Below, in pieces: positions 42,571 through 53,814 of a stretch of 64,000 bases of DNA. Source of the DNA: Pisolithus tinctorius (lineage: Eukaryota > Basidiomycota > Agaricomycetes > Boletales > Pisolithaceae). A program made the position numbers and the translations under genes. Under the pieces are notes generated by a model. It worked only from the letters and a program-made list of their open reading frames with translations. It did not search any database and was not told the origin of the DNA. The stretch spans positions 496,001-560,000 of the forward strand of contig JANFAH010000020.1 in assembly GCA_024663395.1 (NCBI GenBank). The letters are read 5' to 3'. Each line of letters begins with the position of its first letter. Positions within the stretch are counted from its first letter, which is position 1.

Positions 42571-44815
42571 GACCCCATGTAGTCCATGTAGTCACAACAT
42601 ATAGGTAGCCTGCATGCCAAAATGCCAACACTTATATAGACCCTGCAACAGGTCCATCTAAATAGATTAGCCATGACATGTGGACAGGCCTGAGGGCCTA
42701 TAGTGAGAGCAACATATGTATGGGCCCATAAGTGCAGTTCCACAACATATGGGAGGGCCTGTGGAGGGTAAGGATGCTGTAACATATAGACAGGCCTGTG
42801 ACCAAGTAAGTATGCTGAGCTACTGTAAGACATGGACAGGCCCATCCATGGTAGGGTGCACCCCAGTCACAATGTCAGGACAGGCCCAACTATTGTATCA
42901 TGAAGCAGGTCATAACATATGGATGGGCCTGTGCATCATATGCTTTATAGGGTCACAACATAAAGAGGGGCCCCTCTATGATAGATTACAGAGTTGGCAA
43001 CATATGGAAGGGCCCATCTTTGGGATAATATACCCTTGTCACAACATATAGACAGGCCTGTCCATAGCAAGATGTATGCCTGTCACAACATAAGGATGGG
43101 CCCATCAGTAATATCATTGACAGTGTCACAACACATAGACAGGCCCATCTAGTAAGATGCAGCCCTGCTGCAACATAAAGACAGGCCCATCAGTAATATC
43201 ATTTATTGCATCACAACATATGGACAGGCCCTTCTGTAATATCATTTATACCATCACAACACATGGGTGAGCCTGTCCATAGTAAGATGTACCTGTCACA
43301 ACATAAAGGCAGGCCCTTCAATATATATCATTTACAGGGTCACAACACATGGACAGGCTCATCTAGTACATCAGGAAAATCACACTTTGACTATTTTGAC
43401 TATTTTGTGACTATCATGACTATTTGTGACTTTTTTTGAAGGAATCTACTATCTGTGCTTTTTTTTGACCACACACAGCATTGAAGAATGAAAAGAGAAT
43501 GGAATCTATTAAGACAACTCAGGAATACTAAGTAGATGATATATCTAAGCCAAGAAGACTAGAAAATGTCTCAAAATTTAGAGATATTGAGCCATTGGTT
43601 TGATACACACTCTCAGAGAGAAAAATCACAATATCTCTTTGAAACCTCCATCAATTTGAATGTATGTGGTATCTACTGAAAGCTATGAATCAGGTGGTTT
43701 GAATAAGACCAAAATCAGTGAGAACAGTGCTACCATGCCTGTGGGACATGGGAATCATACCTGTGGGAACACTGGCCCCTGAGGTTGTTGGTTATTCCCA
43801 CAGGTATGTTACCCATCTCCAACAGGCATGACTGCATTGTTCTCACTGATTTTGGTCTCATCCAAACCACCTGATTCATAGCTTTCAGTAGATACCACAT
43901 ACATTCAAATTGATGGAGGTTTCAAAGAGATATTGTGATTTTTCTCTCAGAGAGAGAGTATCAAACCAATGGCTCAATATCTCTACATTTTGAGACATTT
44001 TCTAGTCTTCTTGGCTTAGATATATCATCTACTTAGTATTCCTGAGTTGTCTTAATAGATTCCATTCTCTTTTCTTTCTTCAGTGCTGTGTGTGGTCAAA
44101 AAAAAGCACAGATAGTAGATTCCTTCAAAAAAAGTCACAGATAGTCACAATAGTCACAAAATAGTCAAAATAGTCAAAGTGTTATTTTCCTGATGTAAGA
44201 TGCACCCATGTCACAACATAAAGATGGGCCTTTCAGCAATATCATTTGTATCATCATAACATATGGAAGGCCCATCCAAAGTATGATGTACCTCTGTCAC
44301 AACATAAAGATGGGCCAGTCAGTATTATCAATTACATTGTCACAACAGATGGATGGGCCCATCCAGTAAGATATGCCCCTGTTGCAACATAAGGATGGCC
44401 CCATCAGTAATATCAATTACATGGTCACAACACATGGATGGGCCCATCAATAGCAACATGTATGCCTGTCACAACATAAAGACAGGCTTTTACAGTGTCA
44501 CAACCCATAGACAGGCCTGTCTAGTAAGATGCACCCCTGTTACAACATAAAGAGAGGCCCATCAGTAATATCATTTATAGCATCACAACATATGGAAGGG
44601 CCCTTCAGCAGTATCATTTATGTGGTCACAACATAAGGACAGGCCCTTCAGCAGTATCATTTATATGGTCATAATGTATGGACAGGCCCTTCAGTAATAT
44701 CTGTTATATTGCCATAAAACAAGGATGGGTCCATCTAGTAAGATCCACCCCTGTTGCAACATAAGATGGGCCCAACACCAATAGCACTTATAGCATCACA
44801 ACATATTGATTGGAT
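42571..44815. repeat. KDZ-2 terminal array
   Basis: Same 43/44-bp units as KDZ-1 in the orientation of its left array, with GGGCCC cores often decayed to forms such as ACAGGCCCATC. It begins with the same 150-bp non-repetitive cap (ACACTTATATAGACCC) and is interrupted between 43367 and 44197 by the hairpin MITE. Confidence 0.88.
43369..44195. mobile_element. 827-bp full-length hairpin MITE with TA duplication
   Basis: The element begins CATCAGGAAAATCACACTTT and ends with its inverted complement ...TTTTCCTGATG. The two arms (about 400 bp each) are near-identical over almost the whole length, meeting in a small loop near 43770-43800 that is itself partly palindromic. It is flanked by TA (43367-43368, 44196-44197), and removing it restores the array unit CTAGTAAGATGCACCC. 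TA duplication points to mobilisation by a Tc1/mariner-type transposase. It has no ORF. The high arm identity suggests a recent origin or an arm-homogenising process. Confidence 0.92.
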
Positions 44816-44898
44816 CACAGTGAAATATTGAGGCAAGCATCCTGACATGCTGCAAGCAGCTCACCTGCTATACAACTCTGACCTCATCCACCCTAAGC

Positions 44899-46597
44899 AT
44901 GAATACTACACAAGACATGTCTAAAACCCCCACAGATGGTGAATGGAACAAACAGACTGCATTGTGTCATACATGAAAGCCAGATTTCAAGAGGAGGTAT
45001 TCAGTGGTGTAGGAATAGGTAATAGGAGGTACCTATAATTAGTAAATGTCAGTGATGGGCAAGATTTGTGCTTGACCCAAAAGGGAGGTTCTCTCTGGAG
45101 AAAAGAAGTGTAGTAAAAAAGTGTAAAAATGCGAACTGGAAAGACTACTTAGCTCTGTATGTCCAATACCTCTTGCCAGTCCTCCTGGCCCTTTGGGTAC
45201 TCCCCAAAGTAATAATTCTAACTTCAAAAACTCACTGAAATGCGAGACTATATCACCCTACTGCTGAGGGCCTGTGACATGAACTTGTTGTATGGTAAAC
45301 TGAACTCGTGTGAACAAAGAGCACGTGCTTAGTCAGCAATGTGGCTGCTCGCCACCAAGTCCAGTGGTACAAAAGCAAGACATAAAACACAAGTTGTCCC
45401 AACCCTTATTTTCTTCTGACCAAGACAACTTCTCCTAGGGAACTTGAACTCATTCCCTACAGCAGACCTCACACCCTTCCAGATATACCAATTCCATTTC
45501 TGGTGTTATGTGAAGCAGATCGCATATCATCAGTAATCTCACAGGCCTATTGTCACACAAGTAAGTCCATCATAATGGTGCGATGGAAGTTTTCATCTTT
45601 CCACAGTCAACATCAGGAAAAATCAGGGTGGATAAACCTGCAATGCAGAAGCTGCTGAGAGATACATGGAAGTGACAGAGCCATCCATTCTGGTGATTGA
45701 CTCAAACACCATCTGTGTATGGTATTTGCCAGATGCTCTCAGCCCAAAAAGAAGGGTAAGGAAATGCAGAATCTCATATTCTACTGACTTAATGGAATGG
45801 TGGGCTGACATATGGAACCACCTTCATCTTCTGAGGGAACCACTGCAGGAGAGCATAAAGGCATCCCCACAGGCATGGTGGACTGACAAGTCATATTTCC
45901 ATGATAATGCTGAGTTGAAAGGTGCCATCAACCTGTCACCCACATGGTTTCAACAGGGTCATGGGATGGGTGATCATTTCTTGCCTTGTGAATAAAATGC
46001 TTATCTGTCTTGAAGCCCCAAAATGGCTTCCCAGAAGCCTCACAGCTGCTCAAATCCAGGACAGAAAACACTTCTACAAGGGAATGGTTTGACCAAATGT
46101 CTGACACCAATGCCCTGTTATCTGCAATCCTGCATGTCATCCATCCACAAATGTATGCAGATGGCAGGGAAGCATTGATCCATCTTGGTGAACAGGCAGA
46201 ACAGTGGGCAGATTCAGATATGAACTCCATACTGCCAATATGGAGCTCCACATATAGCAGCATGTCCATGATGGTGAATTGGGCAACTTGTTACCACAGG
46301 GATATCAATGGACAGGATCCATGGTATGACATGCTGGTAACCATGGGTGACTACCTGCCCTTGGACTTTGTCATTCCAATGTTGAATCTGTGGCTGCACT
46401 ACAACCCAGGGACAATCATTGCATTTTCAGGTTCAGCATTGGAGCATGGGGTGGGAGCTGTAGATGGTGACAGAGCATGCCTGGTGTACTACATGCATGC
46501 CAATGTACATCAGTTGGTGCATGTTCCCATGTGTCAATCACCACAGATGGACAACCTACTACCTAGACCAGTTGCAACTGGAGAACTGTTGATTTGA
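44899..46597 (+). pseudogene. TET/JBP-like dioxygenase of KDZ-2
   Basis: ATG 44899 corresponds to the start at 23014 in KDZ-1. The early exon now has stops (for example CATTGTGTCATACATGA region). It is split by a solo LTR (45008-45461). The last exon (46010-46597, 195 codons) is fully open and keeps the catalytic set: CYHRDINGQDPWYD, SGSALEHGVG and GDRACLVYYM. Compared with KDZ-1 its substitutions are chiefly at former CG sites, for example Arg to Trp or Gln. The fungal TET/JBP family oxidises 5-methylcytosine; this copy is very unlikely to make protein. Confidence 0.82.
45008..45461. mobile_element. Solo LTR inside the KDZ-2 dioxygenase
   Basis: TGTAGGAATAGG...CATTCCCTACA, 454 bp, absent from the homologous place in KDZ-1 (near 22905). 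Flanks are GTGG on the left and GCAG on the right, where KDZ-1 has GCGG. A GCGG duplication whose two CG sites decayed in opposite directions explains both. No coding sequence inside. Confidence 0.75.
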
Positions 46598-46639
46598 AGC
46601 TGCAAAATTTAATGTAAGATTTAGTAGGCAATGTGGATC

Positions 46640-47045
46640 TCATATTTTATTAGGATATGCTGGCTCTCAAACTTCAGATGGGTGGTGTTGCCAAGATTTT
46701 GCAAATGGGTGGGTGCTTAGACATCATAGATTGGGCAGGTACTCAGAGCTGAAGGGTGTGCATCATAAACTGCAACAAAAGTAAAACTACTCAGGCCATC
46801 ATGCAGATGGGCAGATCTCATAAATTATCAACATTCACATCAGACATCTTATGGATGGGTGGGTGCTTAGACATCATAGATGGATGGATAATCAGAGCTA
46901 AAGGGTGTGTATCAGACACCAAAACAAAACCAAAACCACACATACCATCATGCAGATGGGTGGGTTGTCAGACATCACACAGATGGGCAGGGGTTCAGAC
47001 ATCATGCAAATGGGCAGTATCTCATAAATGATCAACATTCACAGC
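46640..47045. repeat. Expanded GATGGGYGGG repeats of KDZ-2
   Basis: Homologous, inverted, to 21480-21780 but longer: the block GGGTGGGTGCTTAGACATCATAGAT...AGAGCT...AAGGGTGTG occurs twice (46708 and 46860). Short units CAGATGGGYRGG...TCAGACATCA follow each other near 46960-47030. Non-coding. Confidence 0.7.
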
Positions 47046-47085
47046 AATGTATATACAACCAAGTCTACAGTCAAAAATATGTGAA

Positions 47086-47751
47086 CTATTGAAGTGGCAT
47101 GCCCAACAACCTGTGCAATGCCCACCACCTAGCATAGAAATGGTCAATTTGTTGACCCTGACTGTTGACAACATTGGCATATTTCCAAATATTTTCAATG
47201 CAGTAGTTTACCTGCTCCTCAATATGGCCATTGAGACAGTCCTCAATTGGTGCCTCAGGCAATGGCCATAAGCCCTGGGCCATCATCAACTATTTACAGT
47301 GACAAGAATATGTGGCAAACCTTAAAAAAATCCCTTGCCTTGCAATCTTTGGGAATCCACTGTGTATTCCTCAGAATGATATAGCCACCAAGGGAATGCA
47401 AAGCTGGAATTGGGATCAGCTGTGTATGGGGTCCAATGTGGGATGATGGTGCTGATATTGTCGATTATGCAAAATGTGCTAAGGGGAACTGGCTGCATTT
47501 GATTGCAGAAGCTAACCTCATCATCTTGGTGTCTAAGGTACACATGGTAGCATGCTGGGAGGGGAGGAGTATAACTGGCATGCAACACTGTCACCAGAAT
47601 CAAGCTATTAAGTTGGTTCTGAAGGAATTATGTATCAGTCCCACATTGTGAAAAATTGATGTAAAACCTACCAAGTCCATTGCTAGGTTTGCACACCAAT
47701 GCATGGGCCATCCCATGATATCAGCAGTCTGCTTCAGATGTACAGAGGCCA
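47086..47751 (-). pseudogene. Companion gene 2 of KDZ-2, C-terminal fragment
   Basis: The reverse strand encodes YTPPLPACYHVYLRHQDDEV, FAFPWWLYHSEEYTVDSQRL (47603-47322) and MMAQGLWPLPEAPI (47289-47240), matching companion gene 2 in KDZ-1. The PNSSFAF codons are in frame here, which shows that KDZ-1 lost a base at that point. The N-terminal REP repeats are missing because element C begins at 47752. Confidence 0.75.
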
Positions 47752-48336
47752 TGTCACGACCATGTCCAGACCACCCTAGACCAGCTCTACACCAGTCTCA
47801 ACTGGTCTCATCCAACCCTTGCCCTGCTCCCAGCCTTAACCCTTCGACCCAGAAACATGTTAGCTCATGAGGCATTGCTAGGCAGTGCCCAATTGAGTTC
47901 TTTGCTCAGTTGGTACTGGGCCAGTGTAATACCCGGCCCAGCCACTAGTCCTGCCCCAGTTCCCAGTAATTCCTTTGTTCATACCTTTGCTTGATAATAT
48001 CCATTGTAACATTACTTACCAATCTGTTTACCAATCATCACTGTACCAGTGCAGACTGGTCTCTGGTGCTACATTACACTTAGGTTACTTCTAGTATTTA
48101 AGCTGTAGGATAATCTGTTTAGCCTCAGTCTGAAATCAACTTAGTCTCATCTTAACCTGGTCCCTCCTGTTCTCTATCTTCTGTCTCTCAACCAGACTAT
48201 GGCCCATGCAAGGGAATAGTGCTGCGCCATCAGTCACTAAGTCCAACAGTCCAAATCCTTTAGTATCTCATATTACCCTCTGACCCCTGACCAGACTCCA
48301 GACCAGCTTTGGACCAGTGAAAACCTGAACTTAACA
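47752..48336 (+). mobile_element. Element C 5-prime LTR
   Basis: Begins TGTCACGACC at the point where KDZ-2 homology stops and ends TTAACA. TATA-like TATTTAAG is at 48095. Thirty-two bases on, AGTCTGAAAT (48127-48136) is exactly complementary to ATTTCAGACT (48339-48348), two bases past the LTR end. This is the same self-priming geometry as in elements B and X and helps fix the LTR edge. Confidence 0.75.
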
Positions 48337-48338
48337 GT

Positions 48339-48348
48339 ATTTCAGACT
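48339..48348 (+). promoter_or_regulatory. Self-priming-type primer-binding site of element C
   Basis: ATTTCAGACT pairs over 10 nt with 48127-48136 in the LTR. Confidence 0.65.
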
Positions 48349-48403
48349 CACACTTGTGTGGGTCACTACCCTTCTGTCCAAGACTCAGCAATACTTTCCA
48401 GGC

Positions 48404-49786
48404 ATGCCTGCCCAAACCAGAACTCAAGCAGCACAGGCACATGCTACCACCAACCCAGATTCTGCCACAGCAGTTGACTTGTGCCATGCCACTGCCCTGG
48501 TGTCCTTAGGGACAGCCAGAAGGTTGCCCAGTGAAGTCAACAACTTCAGGGGCTTCTCAGCCCATAAATCCACAACTCCCACTCCTAATTGACCTCCCAC
48601 ACCCACTAATGATCCAGATGATGAACCAGACCCAGATGAACCAAATGACTTCAATCCTGGTGGTAATGACCCTGGTGAGGATGGTCCTGGCAATGACAGG
48701 CTGGGAGATGAACCAGACAATGACAATGAAGATCCCCTCCCAGAAGATGATGTTGAGCCAGGTGTAACTGTGCTGGACAACCTCACCAAAGCCATTGAGC
48801 TTCTTGCATGCAATGCTCACACTGGCTCTGAGTCCTCTTCTAGAACCAAGTTGCATGAACCAGACACCTTTGATGGGACAGACCCAAAGAAGCTGCATGC
48901 TTTTCTTATCCAGTGTGAACTCAACTTCTGGGACTGGCCCCAGGCCTTTCAAAGTGACCAGGCCAAGGTCACTTTCATGCAGTCATTCCTGAAAGGGATG
49001 GCTCTTGAGTGGTTTGAACCAGACCTACTTGGGACTGAAGACCTGGAGGACCAGCCCTATTGGATGGACTCATGGAAGGAGTTCATTATAGAGCTCCAGA
49101 CCACCTTTGGACCTCATGACCTGGTGGCCAACACTGAAAGCCAGCTAGACCATCTCCAGATGAAAGACAATCACTGGGTCAACAAGTATGTGGTTGAATT
49201 CAACTGGCTTGCCTCACAGGTCTGGGGATACAGTGATGGTGCTCTGCACCACTTTTTCTACACTGGCCTCCCTGATCACATCAAAGACGAGGTCTGCCAG
49301 GTGGGTAAACCAAGAAGCCTGCATGAGCTTCACCACCTAGCTCCAGAGATTGACACATGTTACTGGGACCACAAAAAGGAGATTCACTGGTCCAGTAAGC
49401 ACCAGGGGTCATCCTCTGGTAACAAGTTGACTCCCAACCCTGGTCACAGCACCCAGTCTAAGCCTGGTCAAGAGAAATCCAAGACTGGCAATAATTCTGG
49501 AAATGGCAACTCCAGTGGCCAGCCCTCATCCAAACCTGCCTCAACCAGTCAGACTGGCTCTAACACACCCAAGCCAGACTCAAGCAAGTTGGGCAAAGAT
49601 GGCAAGCTGACACCAGAGGAGCACAAGTGTCACAGAGACAACAATCTTTGCATGTTCTGTGGGGGCACCAGACATTTTGCAGATAAGTGTCCCAAGAAAG
49701 CCAGGAAAGCCAATGCTCATGCTGCAGCCACCTCTGAGGCAGCACCAGCCTCAACCTCAGGCTCTGCCCCTGAGGCAAAAAAATAG
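48404..49786 (+). pseudogene. Element C gag
   Basis: ATG 48404 (MPAQTRTQAAQAHATTNPDS). One in-frame TGA near 48590 precedes PPTPTNDPDDEPDPDEP, probably a former CGA codon. The remainder (48593-49786) is open: acidic linker, then the capsid domain (EPDTFDGTDPKKLHAFLIQC, FLKGMALEWFEPDLL, WKEFIIELQTTFGPHD, YVVEFNWLASQVWGY), a Ser/Asn/Gly-rich spacer and a CCHC knuckle CMFCGGTRHFADKC. This is the Retrotrans_gag type capsid of chromoviruses. Only one lesion was found in 460 codons, so this is the best-kept gag in the window. Confidence 0.85.
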
Positions 49787-49863
49787 GTAGCAGCTCTCAG
49801 GACTCCACACAGACTGAGAGTTGCATTGACTCCAGCTGTGCACTCACAGAGGCTCATCTCAAC

Positions 49864-52037
49864 ATGTCCACTCTTTCTAATCCAAATTCATTGACTCCCC
49901 ATGTTTCTATTGTCAGTCACAATTTGCCCTGGTTTTGTACTCTAGTGGACTCCAGTTCCACACATAGCTTCATAGATAAAGAATTTGTTAATCAACACTC
50001 TTTTGCCCCTTACCCCATGTCCCCTATCCAACTCTGGCTCTTTGATGGGTTGTCAAGTTTCATTATCACTCAAGCAGTAGATCTTTCAGTTCAATTTGCA
50101 ACTGGTGATGTCACTCCAGTAACCCTGTTTCTAGCCCTGTTGGATTCTGAATGTAAGATAGTCCTTGGACATGACTGGCTCACCCACTACAATCTGCTGA
50201 TTGATTGGGTATTGAGCAGTCTAACTTTCTGGACATCTACAGGAGGAATGCCAACCCCATTGACACCCCCTGCCACACTAGTCTTAACCAGTCTTCCCAA
50301 ACATGGTCTACCTGACCAACCCAACCACAGCCCTGTGCCATCTGTACCATCTGTCAACTGACCAGTTTGCACCCCTCTGAAAGCTCCCCCTATCACCCTG
50401 ATCAATGCAGCTGCATATGTATGTGCTTGCAAGCTAGAGGGATCTACCCAATTCCAACTTCATCTACACCCACTGGACCTGGACCTGGCCTGGTCGACCT
50501 CTACCAGTCCTCCACCAGACCTGGCTGGTGTACCAAAGGACTACCATGACTTTGCTGACATCTTTAGCAAGGCCAAAGCTTCTACTCTCCCTCCACACTG
50601 GGAGTTGTTACGCTCGACCAAAGTCAAGACATAGGGAGAGCTCAAATCGCAGACTAAGGTTTCTACTGAGCAACAGCTGCAGTAACCTCTGTAAACGACA
50701 GAGGATTTAGGGCAATGCCAGTAAGAGTGGTCCTTGTGAGGGATACTGAGGGCGAAGTTCTGAGAACGCTGCGTATGATTGAGCAGCTCAAGTCTGGGTT
50801 TCCAGGACTTGAGCCAGCAGTCTAAATACTACACAAAGACAGACCATGAGGTATCCGCATGTAACGAGGTAACTACGCCATTGGTTGAACAATGATGACA
50901 CATGTCCTAAGCATGTAACGAGCCAGTAACGCTAGTGGTGGGAATAGAGAGCCGTCGGACCAGAGAGAGGATGGCTCTAAAAGGAAACTAAGTCCAACAG
51001 ATCAAAAGTAAAGTGACCATACAACAGAAGAGGAAAAGTTAGGGGTGAAACATAACAGGAGTGTGACCTTAAGATTGAATTTGAAGAGGGTACTACACCA
51101 CCTGTTGGAACCATCTACTCACTATCCCCAGTCGAACTGCAAGCTCTCCAGGCCTTCATTGATGAAAACCTGACTACTGGTTTCATCTGGCCCACTTCTT
51201 CCCCTTATGCTGCACCAGTCCTCTTTGTAAAAAAGAAGGACAGTTCACTCTGGTTATGTGTTGACTTCCAGGGGCTTAACAAACTCACCAAGAAAGACTA
51301 GTATCCCCTACCACTAATATCTGACCTATTGGACTCACCTAGTCATGCCAAAATCTACACTAAAATCAACTTGAGGCACACATACCACCTTGTCTGGATT
51401 GCACCTGGCAATGAGTGGAAAACAGCCTTTAGAATGTGCTATGGGTCTTATGAGTGGTTGGTGATGCCTTTCAGTCTTACCGATGCCCCAGCTGCCTTCC
51501 AGCAGTTTGTCAATTCAATCTTTGCCAATATGCTAGATGTCTGCATCATCATCTACCTTGATGACATCTTAATCTACTCCAGAGATGAGTCATCACACAA
51601 GCAGCATGTCTGGGAGGTTCTTCACTGGCTCTGGTTACATGGCCTGTATGCCAAACTGGAGAAATGCAAATTCCACTTGGACTCTGTGGAATATTTGGGC
51701 TACCACTTGTCCCCAGCTGGCCTTACCATGTCTTCAGAAAAGGTCAAGGCTATCTGTGACTGGCCTGAGCCCTGGAAGGTAAAGGACATTCAGTCCTTCC
51801 TGGGCTTCACCAATTTCTATTGCCAGTTCATTTTCAACTACCCAGACATAGTGGTACCTCTCACCTGGTTGACACACAAAGGTGCTCCCTGGAACTTTTC
51901 TGAGGAGTGCCACCAGTCTTTCAACAAACTCAAGCAGGCCTTCACCACTGCCCCAGTCCTAATGGACTTCTCCCCAGATGCTCCTATTACTGTCAAGACT
52001 GATGTGTCTGACTATGCCATAGCCAGTATTCTGTCCA
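49864..52037 (+). pseudogene. Element C protease and reverse transcriptase, truncated
   Basis: Protease frame 49864-50361: TLVDSSSTHSFID has Ser for Gly in the DSG triad; later IVLGHDWLTHYN. The linker to RT is split by a solo LTR (50606-51057). RT resumes at 51063 with [19 protein letters not shown] and [14 protein letters not shown], a stop at KKD*YPLP, then the 238-codon frame 51329-52045. There the motif A Asp is replaced (TKINLRHTYHLV; the family has LDLR) while YLDD (IIIYLDDILIYS) is kept. KAICDWPEPWKVKDIQSFLG and the first RNase H Asp (VKTDVSDYAIASIL) follow, and the frame then ends at an LTR-like junction near 52038. Integrase is missing. Confidence 0.88.
50606..51057 (-). mobile_element. 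Solo LTR of the Gypsy B family
   Basis: TGTTACGCTC...AAACATAACA, 452 bp, flanked by GGAGT (50601-50605 and 51058-51062), inside element C pol. It aligns over its full length with 4620-5069 and keeps more CG than that copy, so it is likely younger. Confidence 0.93.
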
Positions 52038-52934
52038 TGTCATGACTGTGCATTCATTCTGCATCCTCACTAACTCTGCACCCTTTTCTGCTGGTCATTC
52101 ACTCACTCTGCACCAACTCCACCCAACTTCTGTTGGTTATGAACTATCTCCACTCTGACTGCTGTTGGACTTGTGTTGCTCTCCTACCAGACTGAGTGGA
52201 CCGTTCTCTGAGGGGTCATGTGACTACCTTCAGACTTCTCCCTGACAGCATGCAGTCAGGTACTCTGCAGCGCATGCACTGCATGGTCCAGCGCCTGGAC
52301 TGTTTCCTTTTCTGGATGTTCTATGTTACCCATTCGTATGTCCTCTGTCTACCCTTCATTTGTCATCTAGGAAGTTTTACTTGAAAATTTATGAGTCTCC
52401 ATATGTCAGTTCTGATTCCGGTTACTGTACCTCTGTTGTGCACCACATGGTCCAGCACCTGGACTGTTTCCTTTTTGGGATGTTCTATGTTACCCATTTG
52501 TATGTCCTCCATCTACCCTTCATTCGTTGTCTAGGAAGTTTTACTTGAAAATTTATGATTCTCTGTATGTCAGTTCCAATTCTGGTTACTGTACCTCCAT
52601 AGTAGTATAAAAGCATGTATTGTACTCCAATGTTCTTCAGTACAAATATCAACTTAGTTCCTACTCCCTCTGTCTCCATCTTCTGCCTGTCAGAGTTACC
52701 TCTGACTTTCCATCTGTACTCTCCCTCTGAAATACAAGGGCTGAGATCATGCAAGGGGGTAGCACATGAGCTAAACCTGATGCCCTCACTCTGCTCTGCC
52801 TTTGTCTCAGTGGACTTCATCCCTGCCAACACTCTGCCAGTCAGAGTTCTGTTCCTTCTGTTGGACTTGCTTCTGAACCTCTCCCCAGACCCTATCTAGC
52901 ATCAGAGTTGGTCAGAGTAGGCCTGGACTTGACA
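52038..52934 (+). mobile_element. LTR-like segment with duplicated promoter region
   Basis: TGTCATGACTG begins where RNase H of element C breaks off, and CTTGACA near 52934 is a possible end (TGTCA/TGACA). Upstream of a TATAAAAGC box (52606) a 164-bp block, from GCATGGTCCAGCGCCTGG to GGTTACTGTACCTC, is present twice in tandem (52281 and 52445). Doubling of sequence before a TATA box is typical of LTR enhancer repeats. The right edge is weak and no target duplication was found. Confidence 0.45.
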
Positions 52935-53418
52935 ATGTCTGTCTTCCCTTGAATAATGAGGATGTAAATAAAATGTTCTAAGATCAAAATGAAATCCTGA
53001 GCTGTTGAGCTCAGCATCTGCATCTGTTAAGCCTTGTCTTTGTTGCTAACACCTGCCACACAGTCTCCTGGCCTTTGTCTTTGAACATCTCGCTTCCTTC
53101 AACACTGTGCTGCAATGCCAGCACTTGTCCTCTCAAGTACCTTACTGAATCTCCTCACTCATAGTAGAACCATCAAATTGTCTCATGTAGCTTCAATTTG
53201 ATAGTCCGGTGTTTGTTCTCATGTGTTGCTCTGCACTTCCACACCACAGCCACTTGGATGTTGCTCCTACTTCTTCATAGACACTGGACTTTCCTATGGT
53301 AATGTAGCTGTAAGTGACATGACACAAAATAAAAGAGAAAAATCGAGCTGTCAAGCTCAGTGCATGAATCCTCTATGCCCCTCCCCTGTTGAGATCTCTC
53401 TGTTGCTTCAAATGACCA

Positions 53419-53802
53419 TCATTTGGTGAGGGACCACACTCTCATATCTTCATGTAGCCATTTGTATACACCTTGTACCTTTAAGTGTGATAGTCTTTGC
53501 CCATACTTGCTGTATATCCCTGTAAAGTCCAAGATACAACCTGGCCCTCCAACTGCAATGAAGAACACTTTCCCCTTGACTTGAGAACAGTCAAAGGGGT
53601 CCATGAGTTCATGTGGGTCGAATGGGGTGTTGAATGTGCATAGGATGGACTCAGCGTTGGGTGTGGGTGTGACATAGGGACTGAGTGTCTGCATCATGCA
53701 GTGATATTCAGTTGTGGCACATATGGGAGGGAGAGTGCAGTGTAGAGATTCGATGAACACAGCCATAGCACTCCTGAGGTCTAGTTTGGGTTCACTCGAC
53801 AT
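53419..53802 (-). other. Open frame of 127 codons, unrecognised
   Basis: Reverse strand from ATG 53802: MSSEPKLDLRSAMAVFIESL, LPPICATTEYHCMMQTLSPY, PFDPHELMDPFDCSQVKGKV. It is intact amid decayed DNA and has a plausible amino-acid make-up. It follows directly after a broken sterol-dehydrogenase-like fragment on the same strand, but I see no shared domain. It may be a chance frame or a young gene fragment. Confidence 0.3.
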
Positions 53803-53814
53803 GGTAGAGTGGTA

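Larger units (their letters stand above)
42571..47751 (-). mobile_element. KDZ-2, truncated inverted copy of KDZ-1
   Basis: GACCCCATGTAGTCC at 42571 is the terminus seen at 24851, inverted. From there to 47751 the reverse strand follows KDZ-1 from 24851 back to about 20750: terminal array, dioxygenase, CCGCCCAT repeats, C-terminus of companion gene 2. It is then cut by the LTR of element C at 47752. Nearly every CG of KDZ-1 is TG or CA here. It contains an 827-bp MITE and a 454-bp solo LTR. The transposase, the other companion gene and the far terminus are absent, so it is immobile. Confidence 0.88.

Noticed and set aside
50606..51057. An intron between protease and RT of element C
   Set aside because: TG...CA ends, a 5-bp duplication and full homology to another LTR show that it is a solo LTR.
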